Shown piece after piece: positions 28,528 through 36,894 of a DNA stretch of 64,000 bases; the stretch's first letter is position 1; each line of letters starts with the position of its first letter. Source of the stretch: Comamonadaceae bacterium (lineage in GTDB: Bacteria; Pseudomonadota; Gammaproteobacteria; Burkholderiales; Burkholderiaceae_C); the NCBI GenBank assembly GCA_027484575.1, contig JAIXSQ010000012.1, forward strand, positions 101,859 through 165,858, written 5' to 3'. Made by a program: the position numbers and the translations under genes. The notes under the pieces are model-generated. The model saw only the letters and a program-made list of their open reading frames with translations. It was not told the origin of the DNA and ran no database searches.

Positions 28528-29489
28528 CAGTCCAGCTTTGCGCCCGAGGCCTTGACCGCCTCGGCCCAGCGCGGCAGCTCGCTGCCGAGGAATTTGGCGA
28601 AGTCCTCGGCGCCCAGGAAGGCCGGATCGGCCCCCTGGGCCGTCATGCGGCTCTTCACGTCGGGGCTGGCCAGCACCTGGCGGAAGGCGTCGCTGAGCCT
28701 GTCGCGCACGTCCCGGGGCAGGCCCGCCGGTGCGAGGAAGCCGTAGAAGCCCACCACCTCGAAGCCCTTGACGCCCGACTCGATCACGGTCGGCACCTCG
28801 GGCAGGGCGGGATTGCGCTCGCGGCTGGTGACGGCCAGCGCCCGCACCTTGCCCTGCTTGTGGTAGCTGGCCGCCTGCGGGATGGACTCGGCCATGAACT
28901 GCACCTGCCCGGCCATCAGGTCGGTGAAGGCCGGGGCGCTGCCGCGGTAGGGGATGTGCACCAGGAACAGGCCGGTGGCGGTCTTGAACATCTCGGGCAC
29001 CAGGTGGCTGATGCCGCCGTTGCCGGCCGAGCCGTAGTTGACCTGGCCCGGCCGCGTCTTCGCATAGGCGATGAACTCGGGCAGCGTGCGCACCGGCAGG
29101 TTGGGGTTGACCAGCAGCGCCAGCGGCTGCATCGCGGTGCGCGCGATCGGGGTGAAGTCGCGCGTGGTCTGGTACGGCAGCCGGGTGTACAGGGCCGGGT
29201 TGATCACCATCACGCCGGTGTTGGCCAGCATCAGCGTGTAGCCGTCCGCCGGCGCCTTCATGACCTCCTGCGCCCCCACGGTGCCGCCGGCGCCGCTCTT
29301 GTAGTCGATCACCACCGGCTGGCCCAGCACCGCCTGCAGCCGCTCGGACAGCAGCCGCGCATGCTGGTCCAGCGGGCCGCCGGCCGGAAAGCCGATGACG
29401 ATCCGGATGGGCTTGTCGGGGAAGGCGGCGTGGGCGGCCAGCGTGCAGCCGGCCAGCAGCAGCGCCGCCAGGGCGCGCAGGGTTCGCAT
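28527..29489 (-). CDS. Tripartite tricarboxylate (Bug/TctC) binding protein
   Basis: A 320-residue periplasmic binding protein of the Bug family, greatly expanded in Burkholderiales. Signal peptide residues 1-21 (ending AHA), then FPDKPIRIVIGFPAGGPLDQ, GAGGTVGAQEV, and the later VNYGSAGNGGISHLVPEMF, all typical. No TctA or TctB membrane genes are near, so it is an orphan that must work with a distant transporter or act as a sensor. It is coupled to the amidase. Confidence 0.94.
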   Translation of the reverse strand: MRTLRALAALLLAGCTLAAHAAFPDKPIRIVIGFPAGGPLDQHARLLSERLQAVLGQPVVIDYKSGAGGTVGAQEVMKAPADGYTLMLANTGVMVINPALYTRLPYQTTRDFTPIARTAMQPLALLVNPNLPVRTLPEFIAYAKTRPGQVNYGSAGNGGISHLVPEMFKTATGLFLVHIPYRGSAPAFTDLMAGQVQFMAESIPQAASYHKQGKVRALAVTSRERNPALPEVPTVIESGVKGFEVVGFYGFLAPAGLPRDVRDRLSDAFRQVLASPDVKSRMTAQGADPAFLGAEDFAKFLGSELPRWAEAVKASGAKLD

Positions 29490-29598
29490 GGGTGTCTCTC
29501 TCGGTTCGGGATGCGGCTGCGGATCATACGGAGCCGCCGCCGTCCCGCAGGTGACGGCGCTGGGGCAACTCCCAGCCCGTGCGGCCCTGCCGCGGGGC

Positions 29599-29604
29599 TA
29601 GGCT
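29599..29604 (+). promoter_or_regulatory. -10 box of the acyl-CoA ligase gene
   Basis: TAGGCT, predicting a start near 29611 and a short leader with GAGGA before the TTG at 29633. Confidence 0.35.
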
Positions 29605-29632
29605 GTCGCCTTTCGTGCCACGAGGATCCGCC

Positions 29633-31339
29633 TTGCCGTCCCAGGACCGTCCGCACCACCGCGTCTGGCCCAAGCGCCTGCCCCACGCCCTCACTCCGCC
29701 GGCCACCTCGCTGTGGGACAACCTGGCGATCAGCGCGCGGCGCTACCCGGCCAAGCCCGGCCTGGTCTTCTTCGGCCGCGTGACCACCTACCCGCAGCTG
29801 GTCGCCCAGGCCGAGCGGCTGGCGGCCCGCCTGCACGCGCTGGGCGTGCGGCGCGGCGACCGCGTGGTGCTGGACATGCAGAACTGCCCGCAGCTGATCG
29901 TGGCGCACTTCGCGATCCTGCGGGCCAATGCGGTGGTGGTGCCCGTCAACCCGATGAACCGGGCCGAGGAGCTCAAGCACTACATCACCGATCCCGACGC
30001 CCGGGTCGCCATCTGCACCGGCGACGTGGCCGCCGAGATCGCCAAGGCCGACGCCCAGTTGCCCGAGGCGCAGCGGCTCGCGCACCTGGTGGTCACCCAG
30101 TACACCGACGCCTTCGACCCGCAGCAGGCCGGCGCCGATGCGCCGCCCGAGGCCTGGCGCGACTGGCTGCTCACCCGCCACCCGCTGCCCGCGATGGCCT
30201 CGGGCCGCAGCTGGGCCTGGGACGAGGCGCTGGCCGGCGACCTGCCCGTGCCGCCGCTCGAGGTGGGCCCCACCGACCTGGCCGTGCTGCCCTACACCAG
30301 CGGCACCACCGGCCTGCCCAAGGGCTGCATGCACCCGCACCGCAGCCTGATGCACAACGCGGTGGCCAGCGCCGCCTGGGGCAATGCGACGGCCGAGAAC
30401 GTCACGCTGCTGGTCGTGCCCATGTTCCACATCACCGGCATGGTCAGCGTGATGCATTCCAGCGTCTACGCCGCCGCCACGATCGTGCTGATGCCGCGCT
30501 GGGACCGCGACCTGGCCGGGCGGCTGATCTCCACGTGGAAGGTCACCACCTGGACCAACATCCCCACCATGGTCATCGACCTGCTGGGCAGCCCGCGCTT
30601 CGCCGAGTACGACCTGTCCAGCCTGCAGCACATCGGCGGTGGCGGCGCGGCCATGCCGGCCGCGGTGGCGCAGCGGCTGCAGGACCAGTTCGGCCTGCGC
30701 TACGTCGAGGGCTACGGCCTGACCGAGACCGCCGCGCCCTCGCACTCCAACCCGCCCGACGCGCCCAAGCAGCAGTGCCTGGGCATCCCGTTCATGAGCT
30801 GCGACGCGCGCGTGGTCGACCCCACCACGCTCGAGGACCTGCCCGCGGGCGAGCAGGGCGAGATCGTGGTCTCGGGCCCGATGGTGTTCGACGGCTACTG
30901 GAAGCGGCCCGACGCGACCGCGTCGTCCTTCTTCGAGCGCGACGGCCGGCGGTTCTTCCGCACCGGCGACCTGGGCCGGGTGGACGAGGAGGGCTACTTC
31001 TTCATCACCGACCGCCTCAAGCGGATGATCAACGCCTCGGGGTTCAAGGTCTGGCCGGCCGAGGTCGAGGCCCTGATGTTCCGGCACCCGGCCATCCAGG
31101 AGGCCTGCATCATCTCGGCCCGCGACGCCTACCGCGGCGAGACGGTCAAGGCGGTGGTGGTGCTGCGCCAGGACCACAAGGGCCAGGTGTCCGAGGAGGA
31201 CATCGTCGCCTGGTGCCGCGAGCACATGGCGGTCTACAAGGTGCCGCGGCTGGTGCAGTTCGTCGACGCGCTGCCCAAGAGCGGCAGCGGCAAGGTGATG
31301 TGGCGCGCGCTGCAGGAGGCCGAGGCGGCGAAGCCCTGA
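29633..31339 (+). CDS. Acyl-CoA ligase (AMP-binding, long-chain type)
   Basis: A 568-residue adenylate-forming enzyme that activates a carboxylic acid to its CoA thioester using ATP. It has the P-loop YTSGTTGLPKGCMHPH (about residues 220-235), GYGLTETAAPSH, the hinge TGDLGRVDEEGYFFITDR and the C-terminal catalytic Lys in LPKSGSGKVMWR. The start is uncertain: TTG at 29633 has GAGGA 6 bases upstream and fits the -10 box; GTG at 29615 is the other option. The acid could be a fatty or an aromatic acid; the divergent tctC-amidase pair suggests carboxylate catabolism. Confidence 0.92.
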   Translation: MPSQDRPHHRVWPKRLPHALTPPATSLWDNLAISARRYPAKPGLVFFGRVTTYPQLVAQAERLAARLHALGVRRGDRVVLDMQNCPQLIVAHFAILRANAVVVPVNPMNRAEELKHYITDPDARVAICTGDVAAEIAKADAQLPEAQRLAHLVVTQYTDAFDPQQAGADAPPEAWRDWLLTRHPLPAMASGRSWAWDEALAGDLPVPPLEVGPTDLAVLPYTSGTTGLPKGCMHPHRSLMHNAVASAAWGNATAENVTLLVVPMFHITGMVSVMHSSVYAAATIVLMPRWDRDLAGRLISTWKVTTWTNIPTMVIDLLGSPRFAEYDLSSLQHIGGGGAAMPAAVAQRLQDQFGLRYVEGYGLTETAAPSHSNPPDAPKQQCLGIPFMSCDARVVDPTTLEDLPAGEQGEIVVSGPMVFDGYWKRPDATASSFFERDGRRFFRTGDLGRVDEEGYFFITDRLKRMINASGFKVWPAEVEALMFRHPAIQEACIISARDAYRGETVKAVVVLRQDHKGQVSEEDIVAWCREHMAVYKVPRLVQFVDALPKSGSGKVMWRALQEAEAAKP

Positions 31340-31360
31340 CGGGCCGCCGCGCCTGAGCGT

Positions 31361-31497
31361 GGGTCCCCGCCCGCGCGGGGACGACGGTACCGTGGCCCGT
31401 CAAGCCGACGCCGGGGCCCGGTCATGCCGGCGCAGGCGGGCCTCCACGCGGGGACGCTGCGCACGCCGCATCGTCCCTGCGCCTGCGCGGACGACGC
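31361..31497. repeat. Cluster of three REP-like palindromes
   Basis: Three degenerate copies of one palindromic element lie between convergent genes: 31361-31387 (stem GTCCCCGC / GCGGGGAC, ending GACGACGG), 31420-31448 (GTCATGCCGGCGCAGGCGGG) and 31468-31497 (TCGTCCCTGCGCCTGCGCGG). They resemble the extragenic elements with a cgCCTgcGCGGGGAtGACG core seen in many Burkholderiales. They may act as transcription ends for both flanking genes. Confidence 0.55.
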
Positions 31498-31504
31498 GGC
31501 GCAC

Positions 31505-32020
31505 TCACATCCCCATCCGTTCGCGCCGCTGTGCCATGTCCCGCCGCTCGCGCGCCCGGCGCACCAGCAGGCTGCCCGCGGCCAGCCCGACGACGAAGGC
31601 GCCGTAGGTGGCGACCATCGCCTGCGTCGACACGCGGTGCTGGAAGCCGGGCGTCAGGCGCTCGGGCGTCATCTTCAGGTCCACCAGCGCGGCCACGGCG
31701 CCGGTCACCGCGGCCGAGGCCAGCGCCGGTCCGGGGCGCGCCAGCTCCGGGCGGTCGCCCAGCGCCCTGGCATGCAGCACGGCCCAGAAGCTGGCGGCCA
31801 GGTGGTGCACCAGGTAGCCGGTGACCGTGTGGCGGGCGTCGGGCCGGTCGGCCCGCAGCGCCTCGCGCTGGCCCCACAGCCATTGGCTGGTGGCATTCAT
31901 GGGCGCGGCGGCCGAGGGGGTTTCGCGGCGGCCCATGGCGGCCAGGACTGCGGCGGACGCGAGGCTGGCGAGGCTGCCCGAGACGGCGGCTTCGCGGAAG
32001 GCGGCGGACCAGGGGTTCAT
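31505..32020 (-). CDS. Conserved hypothetical membrane protein
   Basis: A 171-residue protein I do not recognise. About four hydrophobic segments are visible (residues 12-30, 65-85, 98-115 and 133-152), with GYLVHHLAASFWAVLHARAL in the second, and a strongly basic C-terminal tail (RRARERRDMAQRRERM). It is probably an inner-membrane protein. The ATG at 32020 is preceded by TAGCAT plus 7 bases, a leaderless promoter. It converges on the acyl-CoA ligase and is divergent from the SDR-DoxX gene. Confidence 0.72.
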   Translation of the reverse strand: MNPWSAAFREAAVSGSLASLASAAVLAAMGRRETPSAAAPMNATSQWLWGQREALRADRPDARHTVTGYLVHHLAASFWAVLHARALGDRPELARPGPALASAAVTGAVAALVDLKMTPERLTPGFQHRVSTQAMVATYGAFVVGLAAGSLLVRRARERRDMAQRRERMGM

Positions 32021-32033
32021 CCGGCCGATGCTA
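32021..32033 (-). promoter_or_regulatory. Candidate leaderless promoter (minus strand)
   Basis: TAGCAT on the minus strand (32033-32028) plus the 7-base CGGCCGG leads straight into the ATG at 32020. Confidence 0.45.
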
Positions 32034-32118
32034 GGGACCGCCGAGGCGGCGCGGTGGCCGCGATTGCAAGGCGTAACGCCCGCACCGGTCGCGCTGCCGC
32101 GCGGGCCAAGATGGCCGC

Positions 32119-33411
32119 ATGCGCGTGCTGCTCACCGGCGTCACCGGCCTGATCGGCGGCGCGATCGCCCGTGCCCTGCTGGCGCAGGGCCACCAGCTGG
32201 TGTGCGCGGTGCGCGATCCGGCGCGCCTGTCCATCGCCGGCCCGCGCTGCCGGGCGCTGCGCGCCGACCTCGCGGCGGTGCCCGATGCCGGCTGGTGGCA
32301 GGCCCAGCTGCAGGGCATCGATGCGGTGGTCAACGCGGTGGGCATCCTGCGCGAGCAGGGGGCGCAGGGCTTCGATGCGCTGCACCACCGCGCGCCCGCC
32401 GCGCTGTTCACCGCCTGCGCCGAGGCCGGCGTGCGCTGCGTCGTGCAGGTCTCGGCGCTGGGCGCCGACGGCGGCACCACCGGCTACCACCGCAGCAAGC
32501 ATGCGGCCGACGAGGTGCTGCGCGCGCTGCCGCTGCGTGGCGCCATCGTGCAGCCCTCGCTGGTCTATGCGCCCGACGGGCCCAGCAGCGCGCTGTTCCT
32601 CACCCTGGCGGCCGCACCGGTGCTGGCGCTGCCGCACCGCGGTGCGATGGCGGTGCAGCCGGTGCACCTGGACGACGTGGTCGACGGCGTGCTGGCGCTG
32701 CTGCGCGATCCGCCGCCTGTGGTCGAGACCATCGCGTTCGCGGGTCCCGAGCCCGTGCCGCTGGCCGGCTACCTGGCCAGCCTGCGCGGGCAACTGCAGA
32801 TGGGGCCGGGTCCCTGGGTGCTGCCGCTGCCGGAAGGCTTGTTCCGCGCCGGCGCCGCGGTGGCCGGCCGGCTGCCGGGCAGCGCGCTGGACGCCGACAC
32901 CGCGACCATGCTGCTGCAGGGCAATGCGGCGCCGTCGGCACCGTTCGAGCGCTGGCTCGGCCGCCGGCCGCGCCCCGCCAGCAGCTTCGTGCCGGCGGCC
33001 CAGGCGGGGCCGCTGCGCGCTCGCGCCGTGCTGGGCTGGGCCGTGCCGCTGCTGCGCCTGGCTCTGGCCCTGCTGTGGCTGTGGACCGCGGCCGTCTCGC
33101 TGGGCCTGTACCCGGTGCAGGACAGCCTGGCGCTGCTGGCCCGGGTCGGCCTGCACGGCCCGCCGGCGCTGGTGGCGCTGTACGGTGCCGCCGGGCTCGA
33201 TCTGCTGCTGGGCCTGCTGACGCTGGCCGCGCCCCAGCCATGGCGGCGCCGGGTGTGGGCGGCGCAGCTGGCGCTGGTGGCCGGCTACACGGTCCTGATC
33301 ACCGTCTTCCTGCCCGAACACTGGCTGCATCCCTACGGGCCGGTCAGCAAGAACCTGCCGATCATGGCCAGCATCGCGCTGCTGTGGGCGCTGGAGCCGC
33401 GGCGCCGCTAG
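32119..33411 (+). CDS. NAD(P)-binding epimerase-like protein fused to DoxX-like membrane domain
   Basis: A 430-residue fusion. Residues 1-300 are an atypical SDR / NmrA-like fold: LLTGVTGLIGGAIARAL gives the GxxGxxG dinucleotide site, and a YHRSKHAAD sequence (near residue 123) carries a YxxxK-like pair. Residues about 310-425 hold four hydrophobic helices of the DoxX-like type, with YPVQDSLALLARVGLHGPPA between the first two. This pairing is known in proteobacteria, but the reaction is unknown. Next comes a DUF2269 gene 30 bases downstream, then a flavoprotein 4 bases after that, so the three likely form one redox-related operon. Confidence 0.85.
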   Translation: MRVLLTGVTGLIGGAIARALLAQGHQLVCAVRDPARLSIAGPRCRALRADLAAVPDAGWWQAQLQGIDAVVNAVGILREQGAQGFDALHHRAPAALFTACAEAGVRCVVQVSALGADGGTTGYHRSKHAADEVLRALPLRGAIVQPSLVYAPDGPSSALFLTLAAAPVLALPHRGAMAVQPVHLDDVVDGVLALLRDPPPVVETIAFAGPEPVPLAGYLASLRGQLQMGPGPWVLPLPEGLFRAGAAVAGRLPGSALDADTATMLLQGNAAPSAPFERWLGRRPRPASSFVPAAQAGPLRARAVLGWAVPLLRLALALLWLWTAAVSLGLYPVQDSLALLARVGLHGPPALVALYGAAGLDLLLGLLTLAAPQPWRRRVWAAQLALVAGYTVLITVFLPEHWLHPYGPVSKNLPIMASIALLWALEPRRR

Positions 33412-33441
33412 CGCGCCTTCGCCGCAGCGCAGGCCCGGCCG

Positions 33442-33918
33442 ATGGACTACCTCACCCTCAAATGGCTACACGTGCTCTCGTCGACGGTGCTGTTCGGCAC
33501 CGGCATCGGCTCGGCCTTCTACCTGCTGGTGGCCACGCTGCGCGGCGATGCGCGGCAGGTGGCGGCCGTCGCAGGCTGGGTGGTGTGGGCCGACTGGCTG
33601 TTCACCACGCCGACGGCGGTGCTGCAGCCGCTGACCGGCTGGCTGCTGGTGCGCCAGGCCGGCATGCCCTGGAGCCAGCCGTGGCTGGCCTGGTCGGTGG
33701 GCCTGTACGCCGTGGCGATCGCCTGCTGGCTGCCCGTGGTGGCGATCCAGCTGCGGCTGCACCGCGAGGCGCGGCAGTGCGCCGTCGGCGGCATGGGCCT
33801 GTCGCGCCGCTACCGCCGCCTGTTCGTGCCGTGGGTGCTGCTGGGTGGCGTCGCCTTCGTCGCCTTCCTGGCGATCTTCTGGCTGATGGTCACCAAGCGC
33901 GTGCCCTGGGCCGCCTGA
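33442..33918 (+). CDS. DUF2269 family membrane protein
   Basis: A 158-residue protein with four helices. The family start LKWLHVLSSTVLFGTGIGSAF, the WLFTTPTAVLQPLTGWLLV segment and WLPVVAIQLRLHREA match DUF2269, whose role is unknown; conserved His and Trp in the helices suggest cofactor or quinone contact, but this is a guess. It lies 30 bases after the SDR-DoxX gene and 4 bases before the flavoprotein. Confidence 0.85.
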   Translation: MDYLTLKWLHVLSSTVLFGTGIGSAFYLLVATLRGDARQVAAVAGWVVWADWLFTTPTAVLQPLTGWLLVRQAGMPWSQPWLAWSVGLYAVAIACWLPVVAIQLRLHREARQCAVGGMGLSRRYRRLFVPWVLLGGVAFVAFLAIFWLMVTKRVPWAA

Positions 33919-33922
33919 GTCC

Positions 33923-34822
33923 ATGAGCGACGACGCCCCGCTCGACTGCGTCATCGTCGGTGGCGGCCCCGCGGGGCTGGCGGCGGGCGTGTACCTCGCG
34001 CGCTACCGTCGCCGCCTCATGGTGGTCGACGCGGGCGACAGCCGCGCCGGCTGGATCCCGCGCACCCGCAACGTGCCGGGCTACGCCGACGGCATCCGGG
34101 GGCCGGACCTGCTGGAGCGGCTGCGTGCGCATGCGGCCCGCTACCAGGTGCCCGTGGCGCCGGGCACGGTCGATGCGCTGGCGGGGGCGGACGGCGAGTT
34201 CGCGGTCCGCATCGGCGGCGGCCGCACCCTGCGGGCCCGCAAGCTGCTGCTGGCCACGGGCGCGCGCGACGTCGAGCCCGACGTCCCCGGCCTGCGCGAG
34301 AGCCTGGCCACCGGGACCGTGCGCTACTGCCCGGTATGCGACGGCTACGAGACCCAGGGCCAGCGCGTGGCGGTGCTGGGGCCCGGCGCGCACGGCGCGC
34401 GCGAGTCGCTGTTCGTCGCCGGCTTCGCCAACCAGGTCAGCTGGCTGTCGCTGGGCAGCCAGGACGAGGTCGAGCCCGCGCTCCAGGCGCGGCTGCGCGA
34501 GCGCGGCGTGCGCGTGGTCGACCAGCGCCCCGCCAGCCTGCGCTGCGAGCCGGGGCAGGGCGTGGACCTCACGTTGGCCGACGGCCGCTGCCTGCACTTC
34601 GACGTGCTGTACCCGGCGCTGGGCCTGCGCCATGCCTCGCAACTGGCCACCGGGCTGGGCGCGCGCGTGCATCCCAACGGCCAGCTGGTGGTGGACGACC
34701 ACCTGCAGACCACCGTGGCGGGCCTGTACGCCGCCGGCGACGTGGCGGCGGGCCTGAACCAGATCGCCGTGGCCTGGGGCCATGCGGCCATTGCCGCGAC
34801 CGCGATCCACAACGGGCTCTGA
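33923..34822 (+). CDS. Thioredoxin reductase-like FAD/NAD(P) oxidoreductase
   Basis: A 299-residue flavoprotein of the TrxR/AhpF fold. FAD motif CVIVGGGPAGLAAGVYLARY (residues 8-27), redox-type CPVCDGYE (about residues 135-142) in the NADPH domain, and C-terminal YAAGDVAAGLNQIAVAWG for FAD. The second dinucleotide motif is GPGAHGARES, with no GxGxxG in the usual form, so NADPH binding may be weak or altered. It could be a ferredoxin/thioredoxin-type reductase or act on a small disulfide. Part of the operon with DUF2269 and the SDR-DoxX fusion. Confidence 0.88.
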   Translation: MSDDAPLDCVIVGGGPAGLAAGVYLARYRRRLMVVDAGDSRAGWIPRTRNVPGYADGIRGPDLLERLRAHAARYQVPVAPGTVDALAGADGEFAVRIGGGRTLRARKLLLATGARDVEPDVPGLRESLATGTVRYCPVCDGYETQGQRVAVLGPGAHGARESLFVAGFANQVSWLSLGSQDEVEPALQARLRERGVRVVDQRPASLRCEPGQGVDLTLADGRCLHFDVLYPALGLRHASQLATGLGARVHPNGQLVVDDHLQTTVAGLYAAGDVAAGLNQIAVAWGHAAIAATAIHNGL

Positions 34823-34884
34823 AACCGTTCGAACCGTTCGCCGGGGGCAGCCATCGGCTGAGTGCGCCCGCCGGCCTGCGTCCC

Positions 34885-34897
34885 TAGAGTCACGGCC
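34885..34897 (+). promoter_or_regulatory. Candidate leaderless promoter of a small ORF
   Basis: TAGAGT plus 7 bases (CACGGCC) then ATG at 34898. The spacing supports this small ORF as a gene. Confidence 0.4.
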
Positions 34898-35110
34898 ATG
34901 CTGTCCGCACTGCGCCGCACCTCCCGCCTGGCCGCCGGCCTGGCCGTGCCGCCGCTGCCGGCGTCCGTGCCGGACACGATCCTCGCGGCAGGCCAGGCCG
35001 CGATCGACCGGCTGCCACGCTCGCTGGCGGGCACGCCGGCACGGGCTGCGGCCCCGCGGCCGGCCGCTCGGCCGGTGGCCGCGGGCGAGCCCTGGCGCAT
35101 CGCGGCCTGA
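34898..35110 (+). CDS. Small hypothetical protein (70 residues)
   Basis: A 70-residue Ala/Pro/Arg-rich protein (opening MLSALRRTSRLAAG) of no recognised family. It has no membrane helix or signal. The only support is the -10-like TAGAGT exactly 7 bases before the ATG, the same geometry as at other genes here, plus its place in an otherwise empty 350-base gap between two same-strand genes. It may still be spurious. Confidence 0.4.
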   Translation: MLSALRRTSRLAAGLAVPPLPASVPDTILAAGQAAIDRLPRSLAGTPARAAAPRPAARPVAAGEPWRIAA

Positions 35111-35163
35111 GGCCGCCGGCGCGCCGCTTGCCCGACCCGGCCGGGCCGGAATCCCCGCTGCGC

Positions 35164-35176
35164 TAGGCTCGCGTCC
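35164..35176 (+). promoter_or_regulatory. Candidate leaderless promoter (DUF-like membrane gene)
   Basis: TAGGCT followed by 7 bases (CGCGTCC) and then the ATG at 35177. Confidence 0.45.
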
Positions 35177-35659
35177 ATGACCCAGCGGTCCTGGCTGCGC
35201 CTCGGCGCCAAGACGATCCACGACGTGGCCTCCATCGGCTTCGGCGGCGCGCTGGCCGCCTGCCTGGTGATCAACCAGGCGTTCGATCCGGCCAGCGCCG
35301 GGTTCCTGGTCGCCCGCCAGGTGCATGCCGCGATCGCCAAGTACGTGCTGGTGCCCTCGATGGGCGTGGTGGTGGTCAGCGGCCTGGTCGCGCTGGCCTC
35401 CACCCATGCCTACATGGCTGCCGGCTGGGCCTGGCTCAAGGCGCTGCTGGGCCTGAGCGTGTTCGAGGCCACGCTGATCGTGGTCGGCTCTTCGGCCCGG
35501 CAGGCGGAGATCGCCGCGGCCGTCGCTGCCGCCGACCTGGCCACGGTGCAGGCCCGGTTGCGCTCCGAGGCCTTCACCCTGTGGCTGCTGATCGCGCTGA
35601 GCATCGTCAACGTGGTGCTGGCGGTGTGGCGGCCGAAGTTCGGCGGCGCGCGGCGCTGA
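35177..35659 (+). CDS. Hypothetical four-helix membrane protein
   Basis: A 160-residue protein with hydrophobic segments at about residues 18-35, 52-72, 85-102 and 132-150, similar in shape to the DUF2269 protein 1.5 kb upstream but with clearly different sequence. The HDVASIGFGGALAACLVI start and the conserved-looking HAAIAKYVLVPSMGVVVVSG are its main marks. Function unknown. Leaderless-type promoter directly before the ATG. Confidence 0.75.
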   Translation: MTQRSWLRLGAKTIHDVASIGFGGALAACLVINQAFDPASAGFLVARQVHAAIAKYVLVPSMGVVVVSGLVALASTHAYMAAGWAWLKALLGLSVFEATLIVVGSSARQAEIAAAVAAADLATVQARLRSEAFTLWLLIALSIVNVVLAVWRPKFGGARR

Positions 35660-35680
35660 CCGGGCCGGCGCGACGGAACG

Positions 35681-35713
35681 TTCCTGGATCCCGGCTTCCG
35701 CCGGGATGAGGGG
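35681..35713. repeat. REP-like palindrome
   Basis: GGATCCCGGC-TTCC-GCCGGGAT followed by GAGGGGG: a single copy of a palindrome of the type GGATYCCsGC...GCsGGrATGA common between genes in this order. It lies 20 bases after the stop of the upstream gene. Confidence 0.55.
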
Positions 35714-35748
35714 GGGCGGGCAGGTCCCGCCGGCCGCACGCCCTGGAC

Positions 35749-35754
35749 TACGAT
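35749..35754 (+). promoter_or_regulatory. -10 box of the enolase-superfamily gene
   Basis: TACGAT, 24 bases before the ATG. The short leader carries GGAG as ribosome site. Confidence 0.4.
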
Positions 35755-35778
35755 GGCAGGAGAACGACGGAGACTCGC

Positions 35779-36891
35779 ATGCGCATCACCCAGGTCACGC
35801 CCTTCATCCTGCACGTGCCCGTGACCGGCAACCAGATCGCCGACAGCACGCACAGCATCACGCACTGGGGCGTGGTGGGCGCGCGCATCGACACCGATGC
35901 CGGCCACAGCGGCTGGGGCTTCACCGGCACGCATGCCCACCTGCCGGGCGACCAGCTCATCACCCGCTGCATCGCGACCTGCCTGGCGCCGCTGCTGGAA
36001 GGCGAGGACCCCTCGGGCATCCAGCGCCTGTGGCTGAAGGTGGCCCGCAACCCCGCGCTGCAGTGGATCGGCCGGGCCGGCATCACCACCCTGGCGCATG
36101 CGGCGGTGGACGTGGCGCTGTGGGACCTGAAGGCCAAGGCGGCCGGCGTGCCGCTGTGGAAGCTGCTGGGCGGCCAGGTGCGCGAGCGGGTGCGCGCCTA
36201 CGATACCGACATCGGCTGGCTGAGCATCCCCGATGCGCAGCTGGTCGACGGTGCGAAGCGCTCCGTCGACCGCGGCTACACCGGCATCAAGGTGAAGGTG
36301 GGCTCCACGGTCGAGCGCGACCTGCGCCGGCTGGAGGCGGTGCGCCGCGCCATCGGCCCCGACGTGACCCTGGCGGTGGACGGCAACGGCAAGTGGGACC
36401 TGCCCACCTGCCTGCGGTTCTGCCGGGGCGCCGAGCCGCTGGACCTGTACTGGTTCGAGGAGCCGCTGTGGCACGACGACGTGCACGGCCATGCGCAGCT
36501 GGCGCGCGCCAGCCGCATCCCGGTGGCGCTGGGCGAGCAGCTGTACACGCAGGACGCGTTCAGCGAGTTCTTCCTGCAGGGCGCCATCCACTGGGTGCAA
36601 CCCGATGTCACCCGCATGGGCGGCATCACCGAGGTGCTGCGGGTGTGCGAGGCGGCGCATGCGCACCGCCTGCCGGTGGCACCGCATGCCGGCGACATGA
36701 GCCAGGTGCACGTGCACCTGAGCTGGTCGCACCCGGCCTGCCAGGTGCTGGAATCGATCCCCTGGATCAAGGACTGCTTCGAGGAGCCGGCCGAGGTGGT
36801 GGACGGCCATTTCCGCCTGCCGCAGCAGCCCGGCGCCAGCACCACGCCCACGGCCGGGGCCCTGGCCCGCCACGCGCGCCCGGTGGCCTGA
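35779..36891 (+). CDS. Enolase-superfamily enzyme (mandelate racemase/muconate lactonizing type)
   Basis: A 370-residue (alpha/beta)8-barrel enzyme. An N-terminal capping domain (1-125) is followed by the barrel with the base-bearing KxK in GIKVKVG (about residues 172-178), metal ligands Asp in LAVDGNGKW (about 199), Glu in WFEEPLW (about 226) and Glu in LGEQLY, and a C-terminal His in [12 protein letters not shown] acting as second base. This set fits sugar-acid dehydratases or racemases of the MR subgroup. The substrate is not evident and no sugar-acid genes are near. The Kv channel gene begins 3 bases after the stop. Confidence 0.88.
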   Translation: MRITQVTPFILHVPVTGNQIADSTHSITHWGVVGARIDTDAGHSGWGFTGTHAHLPGDQLITRCIATCLAPLLEGEDPSGIQRLWLKVARNPALQWIGRAGITTLAHAAVDVALWDLKAKAAGVPLWKLLGGQVRERVRAYDTDIGWLSIPDAQLVDGAKRSVDRGYTGIKVKVGSTVERDLRRLEAVRRAIGPDVTLAVDGNGKWDLPTCLRFCRGAEPLDLYWFEEPLWHDDVHGHAQLARASRIPVALGEQLYTQDAFSEFFLQGAIHWVQPDVTRMGGITEVLRVCEAAHAHRLPVAPHAGDMSQVHVHLSWSHPACQVLESIPWIKDCFEEPAEVVDGHFRLPQQPGASTTPTAGALARHARPVA

Positions 36892-36894
36892 GCG

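Noticed and set aside
31361..31497. A small CRISPR-like array
   Set aside because: Three copies are degenerate, palindromic along their whole length, change orientation and have uneven gaps without spacer character.
34820..34862. Direct repeat ACCGTTCG-a-ACCGTTCG after the flavoprotein gene as an operator or attachment site
   Set aside because: Only two short copies directly after the stop codon, with no integrase or regulator gene nearby.
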